NCBI GenBank assembly: GCA_001692895.1
Contig: KV748273.1
Span: forward strand, 186,001 to 250,000
Reading direction: 5' to 3'
DNA from: Cenococcum geophilum 1.58
Lineage: Eukaryota; Ascomycota; Dothideomycetes; Gloniales; Gloniaceae
DNA length: 64,000 nucleotides
A program made the position numbers and the translations under genes. Positions 51,855 through 63,300 of this stretch are shown piece after piece. Below the pieces are notes generated by a model. That model was not told the origin of the DNA and ran no database searches. It was given only the letters and a program-made list of their open reading frames with translations. Every line of letters starts with the position of its first letter. The first letter of the stretch is position 1.

Positions 51855-52048
51855 TAGATAGGTAGGTATAGATAGGTAGGTATAGACAGATAAATAGATA
51901 GGTAGGTAGGTAAATAAGTAGGCAGGTAGGTAGGTAGGTAGGTAGGTAAATAGGTAGGTAGATAGGTAGATAGGTAGGCAGGCAGGTAGGTAGGCAGGTA
52001 AGTAGGTAGGCAGGTAGGCGAGCAGGCGGGTAGGTAGATAGGTAGATA
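51855..52048. repeat. GGTA/GGCA tetranucleotide array
   Basis: Almost uninterrupted GGTA, GATA and GGCA steps for about 190 bases. Confidence 0.92.
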
Positions 52049-52434
52049 ATTTAGAGCCTCTGTAAGAGGCTTCCCCCTTAATGCCTAAAGTAGATAGCTC
52101 TATATTTTATATAGTTATAATATAAATATATCTAAAAGTATACTATAGAAATCTATAGAAATATATAATAATTTGGTTATTATATAATATAATTATAATT
52201 TAGTTACAATTTATATAGTTACAATTTATATAGTTTTTACAATTTATACAGTTTTTACAATTTATATAATTTGTACAGTTTGCGCACTATTTATTTATAG
52301 GGGTAGCATTTTGCCGCAATTTGCTATTAGGTGCTGCAATTTTATTATAAAACGTACGTTTTGCGTAAATTGCTATTAACTATATCTACCTGCCGTAAAC
52401 CGCAACAATAAGCCCTAAAAAAAATTTCCTAATA
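52049..52434. other. AT-rich DNA ending in the right inverted end
   Basis: Contains three close copies of an ACAATTTATA-type motif near 52,205-52,265. From 52,305 it holds GCAATTTGC-type motifs resembling the palindrome arms, and it ends in the inverted terminal sequence. Confidence 0.5.
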
Positions 52435-52611
52435 TAGGGGCCCTAGATTAATTAACCTATTTTATTAATAAATAGCTCTATATAAACTATCTAACAGTTA
52501 TAAGCCTAGTCCGCCAACTTAAGAAGCTATTTAGCTATTACTTAATTATTTAAAGAAATTCTACCTTATTGTTAGACTTTAACACCTTATCGTTATAAGA
52601 CGACCCTAATT
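52435..52611 (-). mobile_element. Possible gag N-terminal remnant of E8 (fossil)
   Basis: On the minus strand this short piece has gag-like coding character and lies where the E8 gag would continue if the palindrome block were an insertion. It is cut on the right by E9. Tentative. Confidence 0.3.
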
Positions 52612-52616
52612 AAAAT
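52612..52616. repeat. Target-site duplication of E9, left copy (AAAAT)
   Basis: Identical to 60595-60599 beyond the right LTR of E9. Confidence 0.85.
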
Positions 52617-53042
52617 TGTAACAGAACCTTGTAGCAGGAACTACGATAGGCTCGTTAATAGGCTAGGTGTATAGGAAATGCAAAGATAGTAGTTAATAAC
52701 GTAATAATAACTAGTGGAGTGGTTGCTTAATAGATTAACTCTAATTATATTCTAAGAATTACTATAAGAAAGGAACTATCTAGGTAGGGATTAAGGGTCC
52801 TTAAATACACAACCGTACTCTTATAAAATCCTTCTTGTACGTAATATACATGCGCTTTATCTACTCTGCCGCGGATTACGCAGATCCTCTAGATTATACA
52901 GATCACATTATATAACCTCGGTTACTATTCCTCGTTACATAGTTCTATCGGCTCTATCCTAGACCGTGCCTATATTAACTAACTAGCTTCTTTTGTCTTT
53001 TCTCTAAGTAGTTGTAATATTATACTTAAAGCGTCCGTAACA
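52617..53042 (-). repeat. E9 3' LTR (426 bp)
   Basis: On the minus strand it starts TGTTACGGACGC and ends GGTTCTGTTACA, the best preserved family ends in the window. Preceded on the minus strand by a purine tract (AGAGAGAAGGGAGATGG). Confidence 0.9.
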
Positions 53043-53109
53043 CCATCTCCCTTCTCTCTATCTTCGTCCTTAAAGATTTAAAACATCTCTAAGTCGTTTA
53101 CTAGAGGTA

Positions 53110-53780
53110 TAATATCCGTCTAATTAATTTAGTTAATATTATTACTTATTATACCTAAAGCAATTTCTTTGTCTTTAACTACTCGTCATACTCGCACTAT
53201 AGCTGCGATATTGTCTCTTAGTAAGATTATACCGTCTTTATATTCTTATTGTTTGAAAAAGGGGCTAGTCTATATTATATTAGTAAGTCCATCTTTATAA
53301 CAACCGTCTTTTTACTTAGAGTACACTAAAGCAAATATTCCTTTGTTTTATAACATTCGCTCTATCTCTAATGCTAAATATATACAACCTATTACTCTTA
53401 ATAGTCGTCTAGTTCCCTAATTAATTTGTTTTAAGGTCTTGTGTTTAATTTATTACTACGCAGCTAGATAATAAACTGTCTATTACTCTAGCGGAGTTAC
53501 GCCGTTTTTATAATGCTAAACGAGAGGCTGCTAATGCTTAATAACGGGCCCTTAAGTCTTATCTTGCGGCGTCTACTCAGCTAATCCATCTTAAGAAGGT
53601 TTGTAAGAAGGTTCGTTTTAAGGAGTAGAAACTTATAAAATAAGGTTTATAGGAACTTAGCAATAAAAGAACGGATTCTCTTTTAATAGAGAAGGAAACA
53701 GATCTAAGTAGTTTAGCAACTACTCTTCTTAGGTCCCCCTTAGGTAACTTATTCTTTAGCAATCCTTCTTTATTAATACT
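53110..53780 (+). pseudogene. Frame antisense to E9, in the pol-3' LTR spacer (fossil)
   Basis: The longest readable version of the antisense frame. A first half matches E1, E2 and E3 at protein level. Its second half, about 53,490-53,760, is rich in Ala, Lys, Glu and Leu and coiled-coil-like (for example LIHLKKVCKKVRFKE). It is broken. Its repeated presence at the same place in four copies argues that it was part of the ancestral element. Confidence 0.55.
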
Positions 53781-56700
53781 ACCTAACCTAATTTCTTCTA
53801 ATACTCCTATACCTTTCTTATAGCGTTCTTTAAATTTCCTAGTGGTTCTTAGGTAGTCTTAGTATAGCCTATCTACTTAACCTTATACCATATTTTATTG
53901 TTAACGTCTTTATAACTAACGATCTTTAAAACTTACCATTCGTCTTCTTCCTATCCTCTATACATATCTGCTTCGTAAACTAGTGGCTTAATATTCCTAT
54001 ATACTGGCTCTAGTATTATAATATGCTGTATAGGGTAGATCTTTTTTTTAAATAGTAGGTTTAACTTAAATATAACCGGTAAAATCCTCTATATAATTTT
54101 AAAAGGTCCTAATCTAACATAGTCTAACTTCTTACTTAGTCGTTAACTCTTAAAATTTTTATATAGTAGCTATACTTTATCTCCCTCCTTAAGATCTAGT
54201 CCCTTAGATCTTTTAGCATTATAGTACTTTTTTATTCTCTTTTATACTTTCTTTACTAATTCTATAAGGTCTATATAAAGATTTATTAANGTCTTTATCC
54301 TTTCTTTAGCTATACTACTTGTTTTCTTTACTTACTATAATAACAATAATATTCTTAACTTATATCCGTAATTTACCTTAAATAGTAATATACCTATTCC
54401 TTCTTAAGGTATTATATTGTATATATACTGTATTACTAGTAATAGCAAAACCTAATTATTCTATGCATAATTAATATAATACCTTAGATACTGCTCTAGT
54501 GTCTAATTTAGTCTTTCTGTTTAACTATCTGTCTGCGGATAATATATAGTAGAAGTTGCTACTTAAACTCCTTGCTCCGCTAAGAATACCTCCTAAAATA
54601 CTGCTACGAATCTTAGATCTCTGTCCAATATAATCTTACTTAGTGCTCCGTATCTTACAAACACTTCTTTAATATAGATTCTAGCAATATCTTCTACTAA
54701 GATCTCTTCTGTATATGCTATAAAGTATCTCCACTTTATAAGCTTGTCTACTATTACTAAAATTATATCCTAATCTTATCTAGTAATAGGGTCTCTTAAC
54801 TTTAGTAACTTAATAATAAAGTCCTATAATATAACCTCCTATAGTCTCTCTAGTATTTTAATAGGTTATAGCCCTCCGTATAGCTTATACCTTATTAATT
54901 TATTCCTTTAACAATCTAGATACTCTTTTATTACCTTTTATACTAAGCCCTAAATTCTATTAATAATGTACTCCTCCTAGAGTTATAACACTAAGCCTAT
55001 AGCCCCATTATGTCCTTAAGTTAATCCCTTATAGAACTCTTCTATAAATTACTTAGCTATACTTTTTAGGATATACTTTACTTCTTAATTTTTATATATA
55101 TCCGTCTATATATCTTCTAGCTATACTTCTAAAATTCTTTATACCTAAAAGCTCTTTAGTATCTTATAGACTTTCTCTAGTTCTTTATCTTTCTATATTA
55201 CTATAATTTTTAGATAATTATACCTAATTAATCCGTCTATATCTTTTTATAGTAAAGCCCCTAATAGCTTTTTATCGTTCTATAGTTTAACCTTTTAACT
55301 TAGAGCGTCTACCCGTGTATTATCTGTGCCCTTAGTATACTAAATCTTAAAATAGTATTTTATAAGTATCTCTGCCCATCTAACCTATCTCTGGTTAAGT
55401 TCCTTTATTATTAAAAATCCCGTTAGGTTTTTATAATCCGTTTTAACTATAAATAGTTTCTCTATGCCTTATAAGAATGCTCTTTATTCTTTAAGTGCTA
55501 TAACTATACCTAATAACTTCTTATTATAGATGTTATAGTTTAACTCTAGTAGTATTATCTTCCAACTATAGTATACCACTAGGTGCTATCTGTCTTAATA
55601 TTTTTATATAAAGTATGCCCCTAGTATATAGTCTGATATATCCGTTTTTACAACCGTTTCTAGTCCTAGTTAGTAGATCTTAAGAACTAGCTCCTAGGTA
55701 AATATCCTCTTAACTTTTCTAAATAGTTTTCACTATTCCTTTCCCTATACCTATAGTTCTTCTTTCTTTATTAACCGCGTAAATAGCTTAATATTCTTTA
55801 ACTATTACGCTATAAACCTTCTATAGTAATTATAAAACCCTAAAAACGATCTTAACTACGTAATATTCTCTAGTTCTTACTAATTTACTATAGCCTTAAT
55901 CTTCTTTAGATCTATACTAAGTTGGCCTAGTTTAATAATAAATCTAACAAAATTAGTCTTCCTAGTAAAGAACTTGTATTTCTTAATTACTACTAGCATC
56001 TATTCCTCTTATAGTCTCTTTAAGATCTACTTAACGTGTTCCCCGTGTTCTTCCTTAGTTATTAAGTAGATAATAATATCGTTAAGGTATACCATAATAA
56101 ATTTATCTAAGTATTCTCCTAATATATTATTAATACGCTTCTAGAACGTTGCTAGTACGTTTATAAGCCCGAATTGTATAACTAATAGTTTATATAATCC
56201 TTCCTTTAACCTAAAGGCTGCCTTCTATTTATTGCCTTCCTTAATCCTAATCTAATGGTACGCCTATTTTAAATCTATCTTTATAAAGATTTATACGTTA
56301 CCTATTCTATCCTAGATCTCGCTAATTAAGGGTAAAGGATACCTATCCTTTCCAGTAATGCTGTTTAACTGTCTATAGTTAATACATGGCCTTAATTTAC
56401 TATTCTTTTTTAGTATAAATAGTACTAGATAACCCGCTAATAATTATAATAGTCTAATGTATCCCTTTTATAGATTTTCCTAAACAAACTCTTTTAGTGC
56501 TCTACCTTCTTCTTTAGTAAGCTTATAGATTAGAAAGAACCTTAGACTTATTTCTAGTTCTAATTCTATCTTATAGTCCTATACTATATACTCCACTAGC
56601 TTTTTACTTTCTAGTAACTATAGTTTTTTACTATATTTGTAGTATCTCTTTAGTATATAACTTAAGCCTTACTTAGTCTCTTTATATATCGCTCTAACTT

Positions 56701-59700
56701 AGTACTATACCAACTTGGTTTACTATTACATCTTACGGCATTAAGTATCTCTAATATTAACCTAACCTGTAATCTAATCGATCCTTAGATTATATTCCTA
56801 TAACTAAGGCATCTCTAATACTGCCTTATCCGGTCCTAATGGTAGGATATTAAAAGATATCTTAATTTGTCTCCCTTTAATAGTTATCTAAATAGGTCCT
56901 ATTTTAAGGTTAATAATCCCTCCTCTATAGGCTATTAGATCTCCTAAAATCGTAATTAATAGGTAAGGTTACTCCTTCTGTCTATAAGGTAAACCCATTC
57001 TTTTAACTACTATTAGTAAGATATGGTTTTGCGTTATTCTACTATCTATTAGCGCTTTAAACTACTAATCTTACCATTTTACTTATAAATTTAGGTGTTG
57101 TTTTTAAATTTCTTTAACGGTCTAAGGCTCTACTACTAGCTCCCTCTAGTCCTATAGGCCTCTACTTTTCCTAACTATTAGCTACTTAATCCTATTATAC
57201 TTAGCTCGCTCTTTAGCCAATACCTAGTTCGCTTTTTATCTTTAATATACTATAGACGCATATTTTCTAGGTATTTCTACTACTATCGTCCATCTAAGTA
57301 TTCTTCTATAAGAAATCTTCCTGGTTAAAGTATTAAATTTCCTTCCTTTTAGACCTCTGCTAGATGCTATCCGTGTATATATTTGGCATTTCTATACTAT
57401 TACTCTTCTATTATCTAGTATATCCTTATAGAGTATTTCCAATTCTTTTCCTTCGGATTCTTATATATTTTGTATATATCGTCTATATATACAATCTATA
57501 ATAGCGTATAGTATACTAGGTGCTTTAGGTTAACTCTTAACTTATCTTTATCTTTAAGTTTAAACCTTTATTATACCGATCTAAACGTCGCGACTTTATT
57601 TGTAGGTACTAAGATATATCTCTCGCTCCTCCAATCCTCTAATTATTCCTCTAGATCCTTTAACGTTATAATTAAGGCTCCTTTAATAAAGCTTATAGCC
57701 TTTTCTGTAATTGGGTGGTCCTAGATAACTTTCTTATTTAACTATATATAGAAATCTTCCCACTTATTATTATATCGCTGTTTATACCACTTTTAGTATA
57801 GCTGTTAGAGTGTGTACGGCTTATCTATAAGGAAGTATCTTCTTATTACTATATTGTAATAGCCTTTTATATATTATTCTTTAAACCTAGTAAGAATTTC
57901 TAAATCTTCTTCGTTTTCTAGTTTAGTAAGCCACTTAGCTCTTAGTGTGCCTGCCCTAGGCCTATTAGTAATTCTTTATACTAGCACTCTATCCCTTATA
58001 CGTCCTAATATACTAGATCTTTTATCTAGTTTCTATTCTTACTATATAATAATTCTTTATCTAAATTCTTCTATGGTTTCTTTTGGTTTGCGTCTTATAG
58101 ATTAATCCTTAAAGTTATCTTACTTCTTAATCTTAGTATTAACTCTTTAATCTTTAGGCTAAATACTATATTCTTTTAGTAAGTCTTCTAGGTTTATATA
58201 TCTATCTCCTAGTCTAGTTATTATTTGCGCTATAGATTCTCTAATCTATAAAGAAGCCTCTTACCTCTTATATATGGGTGTCCTTATTTGTACTCCAAAT
58301 TCTTAGTCCCTTAGATTCTTTAATCCTAAGCTCGCTTCTAACTTAAGCTTAGCTCCAGCCTTAGTCTAACTAGGCTTACTTAGTATTCTTATCTTATCTT
58401 AAGAGTCTTAAATCTCACTTATCTCTTTTTAAGAATCCTATGCCTTTAGGAAACTTCGTCCTAAGCTTATTTATATATTACTAAACTAAGCCGTTACTCT
58501 ACTCTATTGGTTATCGTCCGTTATAGGTCCTTAAGCTTGCCTTATCTCGTTTTAAGAATCTTAGTCGTCTTACATCTTATCTTAAGAATCTTAAGCCTTT
58601 AGCCTTTTGCCTTTATCGAGTACCGAAGTGGCTCGCTATCCTACTTCTCTTATATTTTGCGAAGTAATAGACATCGTATTTAGCGGGGTCTTAATCCCTA
58701 CTAATATTCCCTATTCTATAGTAGAATTATCCTCTACCTTTAGTGTAATATCTCTAATAGCTACGCGTTCCTAGTAAACCGCCTATATTACCTTATCGTT
58801 ATAAAATGTTTCGCCTATATTAAATTTATTATCCTTAATATCTGATCTACGAATTAGTTTATTAGTTCCTTTATATTTTGCTAAATATAGCTCCTATAGC
58901 TAATAGCTTGCGCTATACTTAGCGTCCTTATAAATTTGGTATACATTATTATAATAAAACGCGAAACTTTTAATTAAACATTCTTTTATTCCTCGCAGTA
59001 TATTATTATCCCTCTATACGTGTATATCGTCTACTAGTCTTATCCCTTTTATTATATGGTAACTCTGCCTACTTCTACAATCTCTAATATAATAACCCTA
59101 TTTTCCGTAATTTATATAAGCTTCTTCTTTAAACCATTTTTCTTATTATAGAGTCCGCCTAAACATCTTCTACTATTAAGATCCCTGGTTTAGCCTCTAC
59201 TCCTTAGACCTTTAATTACTTAATCCTTATCCTCTAGGTTTCTATAGTCGTTTACTCTATCTCTTATAGGCTTCTTTAGTACTACTTAGGTTTATTAGCT
59301 CTACGCCATACCATAGTTTTTAACTTAGCTTTAGTTGTTGCGTACTTTACGCCTTATATAACTATAGAACTCTATCCTAACCTCTCTTAGCCTATTTCCT
59401 TTAGTAGATCCAATTATTAATCTTAATCACTTAATCTATTAGTTCCCTTAGGGTGTCTATATCTTCTATTAGGATAATTACGTCTTAGACTTTAGCCTTA
59501 AGTCCTTATTTATACTGTGCCATAAGCGCCCTATTATTCCACTTTACTTACGTTACTAACGTCTGGAACTGCGTTATGTATTTAATTGCTAAGGTTTGTT
59601 GCGTAATATCTTAGAGTTTTCTTTCCGTTATAGTTACTGCCTTTAGGTCTCTAAATATTTGTATAAGTCGCTCTATAAATCCATTCTAGCTTAAGAACAT

Positions 59701-60168
59701 AAACCATACCTTTTGGTTTGTAGTTATTATTCTATTTACCTAGATTTCTATAAAGTAAGGCTTAAACTATTTAAGCGCTCTCCCTATTAAGAACAATTCT
59801 GTATACGCTATTTAATCTATAGGTATTGCTAGCTTTACTCCTTCTTATATAACCTTAAAGTGCATTTATATAAGGAATCCTTTAAGCTTAGACTTCTCTC
59901 CTAAGAATCTTTTGATCGATGGTAACTTAACCTTTACTACGCCTATCCTATTAATCCTATTTTCTAACGTCGCATTATTTTCTGTCAACTAGTCGACTAT
60001 TTCTTATAGTTGTCCAACCGTTATAGGTTGCTATAAGTTAGTGTCTGCTATACTAGTGTTGTTACCTAACCTTAAAGTAGTTGCCGCCGTTAATGGCGTT
60101 ATAGTGGCTACTTTGAGTGGCATGTTATTTAACTTACTGTGTTTAATACTATAACCGGGTAGTAATTA

Positions 60169-60594
60169 TGTAATGGAACTTTATAGCAGGAACTATAATA
60201 GGCTCGTTAATAGGCTAGGTGTATAGGAAATGTAAAGATAGTAGTTAACAACGTAATAACAACTAGTAGAGTGGTTACCCAATAGATTAACTCTAATTGT
60301 ATTTTAAGAATTACTACAAGGAAGGAACTATCTAGGTAGGGACTAAGGGTCCTTAAATACACAACCGTACTCCTATAAAATCCTTCTTGTATATAATATA
60401 CATGCGCTCTATCTACTCTACCGCGGATTACGCAGATCCTCTAGATTATATAGATTACATTATATGACCTTAGTTACTATTCCTCGTCATATAGTTCTAT
60501 CGGCTCCATCCTGGACCGTGCCTATATTAACCAACTAGCTTCTTTCGTCTCTTCTCTAAGTAGTTATAATATTATACTTAAAGCGTCCGTAACA
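60169..60594 (-). repeat. E9 5' LTR (426 bp)
   Basis: Aligns end to end with 52617-53042. It is followed on the minus strand by a leader of about 45 bp and the gag start. Confidence 0.9.
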
Positions 60595-60599
60595 AAAAT
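60595..60599. repeat. Target-site duplication of E9, right copy (AAAAT)
   Basis: Identical to 52612-52616. Confidence 0.85.
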
Positions 60600-60628
60600 C
60601 CTACCTTAATTAGTAGTAAGTTCTTTAA

Positions 60629-60870
60629 TTAATGTCTGATATAGATCCTATCTAGGCCCACGCAGACTACTCCGTACATAAGGGAAACTTATAAATTGAC
60701 AAGAAGAAAACCCTTGTTGATGTAGGGGACGGAAAAACCCTATAAGCTACCTCAGTAGGATAAAAAACCCCTGTTTTGCCATGTCCGTCCGTAGCGGCGG
60801 CCCTACGGGCCCACGGCTACGTCCTGTCCTCCTTAGATGTTCGAACTCCTTAGGAACCACTACTTTCTTC
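60629..60870 (+). repeat. Dispersed repeat shared with 35686-35910
   Basis: Less RIP-altered copy, beginning TTAATGTCTGATATAGATCC and including a CCTTAGGAACCACTAC segment. A plus frame opens at the ATG (60,632) in both copies, but it is too short and broken to name. Confidence 0.55.
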
Positions 60871-61786
60871 TCTAGCTTATTCCAGCTGGGGTTCACTACG
60901 TCCTAGCTAAGCCTTGCTAATTAACTGCTGTACTGTTGTTTCCTATATCTTAGCCATCCCCCGTGTGCTATCTCTTATTTAACTATTGCTATATACGCTA
61001 TACCTCCCCCCCCCTAGGGCCTATTAAAGGCGTAAGGGGGATTTATCCGTTCTAACTACCTAATACTAAACGGCGAGCGGGATGTATGTGTGTGTACTCT
61101 AGGTATCTTTTATGCCTAGGCCCTAGTTACTAAGCCCTCTCTAAGGGTTACTACTCCGTTAAGAGGAGATGAGGAAAACTATATCTTGTGATCCGGCTGC
61201 CAGTTAGTACGGCAGTAAGGCGGTAAGTAACTGCATGCTCCGCGGGCGATCGCCCTAGGGGTTAGGAGGGGCCGTATATTTGCTCGTTGCTCGTTTATAA
61301 TTGCTCGTTCATTAATATAAGGTCGTTAATGCTTTCTATTAGGGGTTAGGGGATGCTATTAAATGCTGTGTATCCATATTGGATCGTATAGGTGCTTAGT
61401 AGGGGAACAGTAATAGCTGTATTGTGAAGGGGTACCGTCTATAGTGGTTTTTAAGATCTTATCATCCCATGTAAAAACCTTTCACTACGCCCCATAACGC
61501 ACACAACCACCACCAGGCCCACCAGCACGCGCTATGCGACGTCTCTGCGTTGGCTCTAGATCTGAACTTTAAAGACTAGGTTCGTAGCCGTCACCACGTA
61601 CAGGTGCAGAGTCTGGTTTCGACGGCCCCTACCTTAATTATTATAGGACGAGATTCTATAAGATTCTATAAGATTCTATAAGACTCCACCTTAATTATTA
61701 AAGGACGATTCTAATAATAAGGACGATCCTAATAACAAAATACTATCTTAATTCCTCCTTTGCCTATTACTTAAATAACTCCACTA
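60871..61786. other. Leader or LTR-like region before the copia-type gag
   Basis: No gene seen. It contains a C-run at 61,007-61,015, a TGTATGTGTGTGTAC stretch near 61,083 and a low-RIP, CA-rich island at 61,465-61,640. Three and a half tandem copies of AGATTCTATA lie at 61,651-61,684. The LTR of the copia-type element probably lies here, but I could not fix its ends without a second copy. Confidence 0.4.
61651..61684. repeat. 10-bp tandem repeat (AGATTCTATA)
   Basis: Three full copies and a partial one, followed by two further loosely repeated GGACGAT-type segments to about 61,735. Confidence 0.85.
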
Positions 61787-63300
61787 ATGAGTTTATTAAC
61801 TATAATTATCCTTAATAAGCTAGAAGACTGGGAATAATGGCTATGGCAACTCCGAGCCCTTATAGATTAGCAAATTTAGGCCTATGTTAACCTAGCTATA
61901 AAAGCACCTTAAGAAGGTCTACTTAAAAAACCACCTTATCTAAAGGTTATAGATTTTAATAAAAATGCAACCTTATATATATAGCTCTCGTTAAATTAAC
62001 AGAAAGCGTATAAGAATAGTAGATAATACTACGACTAGGATATAAAGTACTTCCTAAAATAGGAAGAGTATCTATAACAGATACGCACCCAGATCACGGC
62101 CATGGTATCAGTTTAGAAGAAGCTGCTACTTAACCCTTCCTTAATAGTTAAAGAATGGCTATCCTAATTAAAGGAGAACACAGAACCTACCTTATTATTT
62201 ATTAGGAAGAAGGTACAATACTAATATACAGAAGCCCTTAAGGGGTTTAAACACTTATTAAAATTAAATTAGCGGTTAGATTAATGGGAATATGTAATAG
62301 TACTAGGAGAGAAGTATAAGATCCCTTAAATGTCCGATAGAATCTAGCTTTAAGATTTAGCAGAAGTTATTTAACCTTTTAGTGACGCCTACTATATAAA
62401 GTACACTATTAAGTTAAATAACCCACAGAAGTTAAGATCTTCTAAATACCGTAGAGTAGTAAAAGAGCTGCAAGAAGGACTTAAAACACCCTTAAAGAAA
62501 GCTAATACTATTTTAAGAGGGAGTACCTTTACTATAGACTTCGCAGAGTAAGCTATTAAAGATTACTCTAATACTACTAAAGGTTTATAAAGAGGAAGAG
62601 CCTTAGTATATAATAGACGCTTAAAGAAACCTAGGACACTAGTAAATAAGAAGACGTTTTATAAGAAGCTAACGCCTAAGTGCTTAGCGTACGGAATATA
62701 AGGACACTCCCTATAGGACTATTAGTATTTATTTAAAGACAAGAGACCTATAGGAGTTATAATAGGAGATGCGCGCATTAATAGGGCACTAAAGAAGGTA
62801 GAAAAGAANAAGAATCTTACTAACTAAGTTATAAAGATTAGACTTAAAGAATAGGAAGATAAGGCTTAATAACGATAGGACGAGAGTTAGGAGATAGTTA
62901 AGATTAAGGGAGAAGCTAATATAATATTCCTAGAATCGTATTATACCGGTTAACTCCATCCGCTAAAGCTATTAACTATTTTTAACTTAGGAACTACTCT
63001 CTATATCTTTAATAACCTCTCTTATTTCTATAACTGTAGGAAAGCTTTAAAATATAAATACGTCATCGCCGGCAGCTTAGAAGTGCCTATACTAGGCTAT
63101 AGTAATGTTACTATCTAAGTTACAAAACTAGATAAGAGTAAGGGAATCCTATGTTTTAAAGACGTTGCCTTTTATACAGACTTCAATACGAACCTTATAT
63201 TATTCCGTCTACTTTAAAAATAAGGGTACTACTATAGTGGTGTAATTTGGCCCCTAGATTTAATATCTAGATTAGGCATAGCTTTGGGAGAGCCTAGGCC
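61787..63300 (+). mobile_element. E10: Ty1/copia-type element, gag and protease region (fossil, cut by unrelated DNA)
   Basis: Gag begins with the ATG at 61,787, followed by a KLEDWE segment and, after it, the tryptophan-rich LRALID segment usual in fungal copia gag. A Cys/His-box region lies at about 62,680-62,725. A retropepsin-type region follows near 62,980-63,130, and a gag-pre-integrase-like piece may end near 63,290. Protease directly after gag, with no RT before an integrase, fits Ty1/copia order. No RT or LTR pair is visible in the window. Broken in many places. One N at 62,809. Confidence 0.72.

Larger units (their letters stand above)
50244..52434. mobile_element. Composite block with similar inverted ends: palindrome plus three tandem arrays
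   Basis: The left end reads TATCAGGAAAAATTTTTTTA. The right end, reverse-complemented, reads TATTAGGAAATTTTTTTTAG, and both are followed by a TTGTTGC core. Between them lie a 270-bp palindrome, a 12-bp array, a 20-bp array and a GGTA-type array. Gag-like sequence of E8 type occurs on both sides. This suggests a non-autonomous inverted-repeat (foldback or MITE-like) DNA element inserted in E8 that carries or gathered tandem repeats. No transposase is visible, and a TA duplication is possible but not proven. Confidence 0.45.
52617..60594 (-). mobile_element. E9: chromodomain-type Ty3/gypsy element, both LTRs present (fossil)
   Basis: A 7,978-bp minus-strand copy with 426-bp LTRs and the duplication AAAAT. 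On the minus strand, gag begins at 60,123, the Cys/His-box region is near 59,100-59,150, the protease region near 57,040 and the RT active-site region near 56,085. RNase H lies about 55,300-55,570, integrase about 54,080-54,900 and the chromodomain-like end near 53,870-53,950. Same family as E1-E3; LTR length and the region of its LTRs near 52,680 place it near E3. It is structurally whole from LTR to LTR, but its coding parts are broken many times. Confidence 0.9.

Noticed and set aside
51855-52048. Telomere-like repeat
   Set aside because: The unit is GGTA/GGCA, not the TTAGGG type usual in filamentous ascomycetes, and it is internal.
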